DNA of 64,000 nt, taken from NCBI GenBank assembly GCA_023079485.1, contig CM041083.1:170420451-170484450 (forward strand), written 5' to 3'. Position 1 is the stretch's first letter. Each line of letters begins with the position of its first letter. The notes beneath the pieces were generated by a model that was not told the DNA's origin, made no database searches, and worked only from the letters and a program-made list of their open reading frames with translations. The stretch comes from Archilochus colubris. Its lineage: Eukaryota > Chordata > Aves > Apodiformes > Trochilidae. A program made the position numbers and the translations under genes. This document shows positions 58,131 through 64,000 of this stretch, one piece after another.

Positions 58131-61100
58131 TCTAACGCTGGACATGGGAGGAATAAAGCCTGCCTAATAGAGAACATAAGGCAGGCTACTTCAGCATAAA
58201 GCTTTTTAAGAACTTTCCTCTGGCAGATAGTTCACAGCTGGCCCCAGAAGAGGTATTACTAGCCAGGAGGAAGGCAAAGCAAGGGGACCAAGAAGATGAT
58301 CTGATTTAGGGCTTTGTCAATCAGGTTGTAGTGGTCAAGAAGATATAGGACACATATTCAAGTATTTCTCAAGCTGATCTCTCTCGAGCCCTGACCACAG
58401 ATGGGAGTGGGTTAACCATCTGCTGACCATGGTGATGTGCTGCAAGCTGGACTGGGACAAAGCCATAACAAGGACTCCATCCATAATTTGTAATATAAGT
58501 GAACACGGGGCACTGTTCAGGCTCATACATTGACTGTTTTAATTTTATTAGTGTACAAACAGCCAGAACAGACTCTCCTTAGTTTAGGGCCACACTGACC
58601 AAGCAGAGGGTCACACAGGACCTGCCATGGGCACAGCACTTGGTCGCCTCTCTGTATGGGAGCTCCCTTTAGGCACGTTTGCCCCTGTGGTTTTCAGAGG
58701 ATGGAGGCTGGAGCACTAAGCAATGGTTTGGAGGACATAGACTGCCTCCTGTCACTGAATTCTTGAGCCCCTAAGACACTATAGCATTTTAGTTTCTTGC
58801 CCATGTTCTCACCCCACCTTCTGTCTTTTTGTTGCTGTTGTTAACCTGCAGTCCTCACACTCACTGCCCCTAAGGATCAGCCTCTGAATATTCAGAATAA
58901 ATTTTTGCCACAGTAGGAGCAGCACAAAGCTGCAGAAGTAGAACACAGGAAAGACAGGACTAACTGGTTCCAGGACAGTTTGGAGAGATGTAGCAGAACC
59001 CCTTTTCATCAGGTTGCAGCAAAGCTTTTAGCCATGTGCATCAGTGCTCTGATTTTCCTTGCTGGTTAAAAATGAAACTGCCAGATTTGAGCTTCCCCAC
59101 CCACTGAGGTACATGGTCATCAGCACACTCCAGGTAAATACATGCTCCTTTCCCACATAACATACCTTTTTTCCTTGTGCCAGGATACAGCTGAGACCAG
59201 CTTGGTACTGTTTTGTGCAATGCACTTTCTGGACCACTCCTAGACCATCTGTCCTGCTGGCAGCAACCTAGACCTGCAGAGCTACTGTGATTCCCAGCAG
59301 CAGCAGATTTATCCTCTGGTCTTCTGGACAGCACCATGAAAACTGAAGCTTCCAGCATCAATCTAGGGAGTGTGAATAAGCCAGTTCTTTCCCTAGCAGT
59401 CTCTCTCAGTCACATTTGATCATGGTTTATGGATTTAATGTCATATTTCAAGATGCACAGAGTGCTGATCTAGTGCTGGAGTGTACTGTGGGGCAGCCAG
59501 GCGTGGTATATCATCCATTGTGCCTACTGGGAACAATGTCTGGAGTGAACTATCCTCATACATATACCTGAAGGTATTTATTTCAGAGGACACTAGCTTG
59601 TTCCTTCCAAAGAAGACTCCAGGTGAACTGCCAGTAATGCAAAGTAAATGACTGGAGGAACTGTCACCAAGGGTTGTACTGAAGCCCCTCTTTTTCCAGA
59701 ACCTTATGTGTTGCTCTTGAGAGACACCTGAAAACAAGAAGGCATTCAAACGCTGAGTCCTGTAGCATGCTTCTCAGCCCCTTTCCAGAGAGCACTCCAA
59801 TATTCAAACTAAACATTATGAGCTTCTTCAGGTAAAGAAGAGTTCATTTGGCTGTGCCCAGGGGAATTGTTCATGTAGGGTTTATTTCTTTAGATTCTTA
59901 TTTATTTCTTCTGGACAGGAGAATCATCCATGTCCCTACCTCGTGGTGGATCTTCAGACACACTGCTTGGACTCTTGCACAAAGAGACCCTAACCCCATC
60001 CAAGTTCAACAAGGAACCACAAAATCAGATGCCACAGAATCATATCCCTCATATCCCTCCTTGTATAACCCAGGATAAAGATCCTTGGACAGAGATGAAG
60101 TGACATGACCAAGGCAACCCTGTATCCCACTTTTCACCAGCTACTCAGTTGACACTGTATCAATCAGGCTTGAGAAAGCACAGGTACTGCTCTAAGGCTG
60201 GGCTGAGTGGTCCCCATGTCTCCTTTGGGCCTGGTCCTTTATATACACAACATTCCTTTCCTTGGCTGGTTTGGGCTGCTCTGTCCCAAAAAGCAAACAC
60301 TTGTATTTGCCTTGGTTTAATCCTCATAAATCCAAGCTGTTTATTGCACATGACTTCATATTTGTCTCAAATAGCTCCATATTTGTCTGGATACTCTTTT
60401 CCCTTCACGGTCCTTAATAGTTTCCCCAAACCTTTTCCTGACTTTTACTTTTTGTGCATGGCTGTGTCAAGAATAGGAAGAAAGAGGAATAGTTTGCTCT
60501 GACTACAGATGTACTGGCTTATCCAGAACTAATTTTGGTAGGAGTCTGCCAACACAAGATGTCTGAGCCAGCTCTTTTCATCCTGTCTGCTGATTTTTCT
60601 CCAGAGTGTCATTTTTCTAGACGGTGTGCTGGATGTCTACACCCTGCCCAGAGGGCACACACAGGTTTGCAGCAGGGCAGGGAGAGGGAAGGTGCCATCC
60701 TGCACTGCACCAGAGCCAGCAAAAAAACAAGTCTCTTTTTTCCTTGTTTTTATTCACACAAATGTTCCTGGAAACTTTTGAGGCACTCGTGCTGTTCATA
60801 ACCACATTCTACATACTGGAGGGCTCCTAATAATGTAAATCCATTAGGCTCAAATGATAAAAGCAGAAAATAACATCATAAAAAAGAAACGAAAAAGAGG
60901 CTGGCTATTATGGGTTATATCTATATTTAGCACCCTGGGCTCAAAAGCACTATAGAACCATGGAAATTAAAAACAGACCAGACCATCCACTCCATACAAG
61001 CACAAGAGGTAATGCAGAAGGCAGAACAAACTGTATTTCTTTTTTTCCAGAACCTTTCAAACACGGAGGGAGCCAGAGGTGGAGGCAAAGGTGAGACTGA

Positions 61101-61686
61101 GCAGGAAATTCAAATTGAAGCGAGATTTCGAGAGGCAAAGAAAGATCAAAGATGATCTGTTTGGTTTGCAGGGAGGGACACTTAGGAAAAAGCAGCCTTG
61201 CTTACTTCTCTGGCTCCTAGGCACATGGTGAGTAAATAATATGTTATTAATAACTCACAATAACCACTCTGCTATCATCTATTTGTATCAAACAATGCCC
61301 AGAAAGGAACTTTGCAAATTAAAAACACAATATTCTTTAATTACAATAATAACATGAGGACACTCTGTCTCTCTTACACAATATAACAGGCAAGGTAACA
61401 TTAAAAACTCATAATGTGATCAGTCCCTTGCATTTCATATCCTCCAGATGGCCCTACATTAAAAATACATGCCAAGAAACTGTTTCTTTGTGTAGCTTGG
61501 TAACACCTATAGAACCTCATCCCTGGGGGCAGACCCAGGGGCTCTGCCAAGCCCACCTGCAAAAGGACAGCCCTGGCTCAGGGTTAGGAGCCACCTGAGT
61601 GCATGGTGGGTGGGAATTCAGAGCCACCTTATCACTCTTGCCTGGAGTGACAAGCTTTCCCACTGCACCTGTTCAGGAACCTGTGA

Positions 61687-61711
61687 GCTGGAGAAATCAG
61701 ATTTCTCCAGC
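61687..61711. repeat. 25-bp palindrome, 12-bp arms around one base
   Basis: GCTGGAGAAATC (61687-61698) and GATTTCTCCAGC (61700-61711) are exact reverse complements separated by a single A. Twelve perfect pairs with almost no spacer is rare by chance in a window this size. Its function is unknown. Confidence 0.85.
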
Positions 61712-62322
61712 AGCCCAGAGGTTTCTCCACCATAGGAGTCCTTGATGTATCTCCAAAAGGTTTGTTTCTCCACTCAGCTCAAAGGGCAATAAGGCTCTGG
61801 CCCTGGATGCTGTTCCCTCTCTTGCTGCAGGTGTCTTAGCTCAGGTGTCTCCACTGATCAGAACAATTAAAGTGATATCTACATAGAGGAAGGATGCCCA
61901 GGATAAGCAGAGCAGCCCCATTAAATTGAAATGAGCATGAAAAGAGTCTGAAATCACCAAAAAGCTATGAATGACTACATCAGACTCAGATAAAATACAG
62001 AATTGAGTCAAGCTAACCAAGGCTGAGCTAAAACCCTGAGGTATTATTTTGCTGGTTTCTCTAAGCAGGATAAATTCCTCCCATGAATTAGGAGCCTTCT
62101 TTTTACTCTGTCTGACTTCAGTGATGCTCCCTTTGAAAAGGACAAGAACAGTCCTCTCCCTTCACTGTCCCCTTCTGAGAGTTTATCCCAATAACTACCA
62201 CCTCAGTGCAATGCAATTACACCCCTTACATCTGAGCTCATATGGGAAATCTGAAGGTACTAAAATCCTGTAACTATGGAGGAAACAAAGAAAAAAAACC
62301 CTTGTGAGTGTCAGTGTTAGAT

Positions 62323-62368
62323 CCCTCCATGCATGTGCTTATACTCCCTCCATGCATGTGCTTATACT
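62323..62368. repeat. Perfect tandem duplication of 23 bp
   Basis: CCCTCCATGCATGTGCTTAT followed by ACT is present twice in direct succession (62323-62345 and 62346-62368) without a mismatch, which points to a recent duplication. Confidence 0.9.
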
Positions 62369-62790
62369 CCAGGATGATTATATTAACTGTGCACTGTACT
62401 ATGTAAAGCTCTTCCACTGTGTTCCAGTGGTTAATTAGAAAATTTTAAGCCTGAAACAGTTTGGACTTCTATATTTAAGTCAAAAAATGGCAAGGAAATA
62501 AAGAGGCTTCTGGGATGAGCCATTACATTTTAAAACGGGTGGGGATGGATAGCAAGTGGGTGACATTTATCTACCCTTGGGATGCAGACAGGCTTTTAGG
62601 GGAATAACAATGGCAGCTGCTGATGGTTTGGGATCACGGGCTGCAAACTGTTTGGATGGAGAGGATTTCTAAAGGTGACACTTCACATGCTGCTCAAGGT
62701 GCATTTCTTGGCAGAGAACATGTGAAAAAGGTGTTTGTGGCCTTCCTGATATTAATTCATATGCTTTATATAAAATTACAGTTTGATGAA

Positions 62791-62827
62791 GAAGAAAAAA
62801 AAAAAAAAGGAAAAAAAAAAAAAAAAA
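62791..62827. repeat. Interrupted poly(A) tract
   Basis: GAAGAAGA-type sequence leads into A-runs interrupted by GG. No retroposon body is recognised upstream. Confidence 0.85.
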
Positions 62828-64000
62828 GCCTTAATCCCATTAACACCTGTAACATTGTATCTGGCAGTGCAACAGAGTCTGCATTGACCGCCCTTGCCTA
62901 AAAGGCATGTAATTTCTTCAGCATACAGGTGCATATACTAAAAAGGCAGCCATTCAATCTGTTCCTACTTTTTGTTTCATTTAAAGCAGCTCTCCTTTCT
63001 TGCCCTGGCATCCTCCCTGCTCCTGCCTGACATCCCTCCAGGAGCCACAGCCTGATGGAGATGCCCCTGAGCTCACTTCTGCTGATGCAGAGGCACAACA
63101 AGGCTGAAAGGTTTGGAGTGACCTTTCCCAGTGTCTTTCCCGGTGCTACGTGGCTCAGGCTGTGTCTTCTCATGAGACAGAGACCACAGGAGCAGGATGA
63201 GATTAAGATATATCTTACTTGCTCACCTTTTCACCCCTCCTCCTCCAGGTTTTTTCTTCCCTGTCAGCTTTATTAGTACCAGGACCAGACTGGGGAGTTG
63301 ATCCAGATTAAAAAAAAGAGGAGGGGAGAGGGCTTTGGCAGATGTTTCTTTAAGCCAGATCAGTTCCTCAGTTTGGCTGAGAGTGCCATGCAAATCCTTG
63401 CAGGGAGCTGGGGGACCACAGCACCATGCAGAAGGACAGGGACAAGGACAGTTTTAGGGGTCAGCAACACACAGGTCAGTGTGGATACTGAAGATTTTTT
63501 CTCATGAAGTGACATTTGGATTTAGGCACCAGAACAAGAGGTGTGATGGTCTGAAGGTGCCTTCAGCTCCCCTACATTACTTCTAAGCTATGTGGTTTGA
63601 AACAGGTTTAAAGCCACCTTGAAGAAAAACTTTTTATATTCTGCTTCTTTAGAATATATTTTATCATCTGCTGATGTAGACGATCAGTGGAAAAGGGGCT
63701 GATTTGTTTTTTATTGCAACTAAGAGTTAGTAATTAATAAAAAGTACAAGTTTATACCTTGTTACAAAAAGTACTGTCAGAGATCTGAGATACAGCAGCT
63801 ACATTACAGGTTTGCAGTCTGCAGTCACTTTTTTCCAGCCTCATTTCTTTATGAACAGAAGTCCTTTATCAGTACTCCTAGAAAACCACCTGCATGTAGA
63901 ATGTCCTTGTATGAACCTAGTGAAAATAGGCAAGGAGAAGAAAGGTTTGGTTATATTATCAGCTATCTCTGATCCCACTGTTTCAGCTGCTTTCCTCCAC

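Larger units (their letters stand above)
58131..64000. other. Unique non-coding sequence, 5.9 kb
   Basis: No gene or transposon is recognised. It contains the palindrome at 61687-61711, the 23-bp tandem duplication at 62323-62368, A-runs at 62791-62827 and an exon-like open frame at 61013-61231 (see findings). An 8-bp hairpin TATATTCT/AGAATATA lies at 63635-63658. Confidence 0.55.

Overview
This window looks like non-coding (intergenic or intronic) DNA from a bird. The main evidence is a set of 5'-truncated CR1 LINE copies, many still ending in the CR1 3' tail of ATTCTATG-type octamers next to the conserved stretch that reads GGTCCCTTCCAAC on the sense strand. Eleven copies are clear and two older traces are likely. 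The clear ones add up to about 4.6 kb, roughly 7% of the window. I see no SINEs, no bacterial-style gene arrangement, no tRNA or rRNA gene and no CRISPR array. The species cannot be named from this sequence.

I could not support any protein-coding gene. The open frames are short (none over about 150 codons), scattered over both strands, mostly unrelated to known families, and often overlap on opposite strands. The only frames with recognisable protein content are remnants of the C-terminal part of CR1 ORF2, best seen at 48.9-49.6 kb (+) and 51.4-51.9 kb (-).

Layout: 0-3 kb is unique sequence with a strong 32-bp palindrome. 2.9-4.0 kb holds two old CR1 copies on the minus strand. 4-8.3 kb is unique. 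8,315-8,638 is a solo LTR with TG...CA ends and a 6-bp target-site duplication. 8.6-17.2 kb is unique. 17.3-27.1 kb holds three CR1 copies between unique stretches. 27-38 kb is mostly unique, with AT-rich blocks and one possible regulatory block near 35 kb. 38-52 kb is the repeat-rich core: five CR1 copies, including a head-to-head inverted pair of the same subfamily, plus G/T-rich low complexity. 52-64 kb is unique apart from a short CR1 fragment and an old CR1/L3-like trace.

The most interesting unexplained signal is an inverted repeat at 48,116-48,188. As plus-strand RNA it gives 25 consecutive base pairs (22 Watson-Crick, 3 G-U) closing an inner 5-bp stem and a 7-nt loop, much like a microRNA precursor. 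Several other perfect or near-perfect hairpins and palindromes occur in the window, more than rough chance expectation. No multi-gene system is present that I can see.
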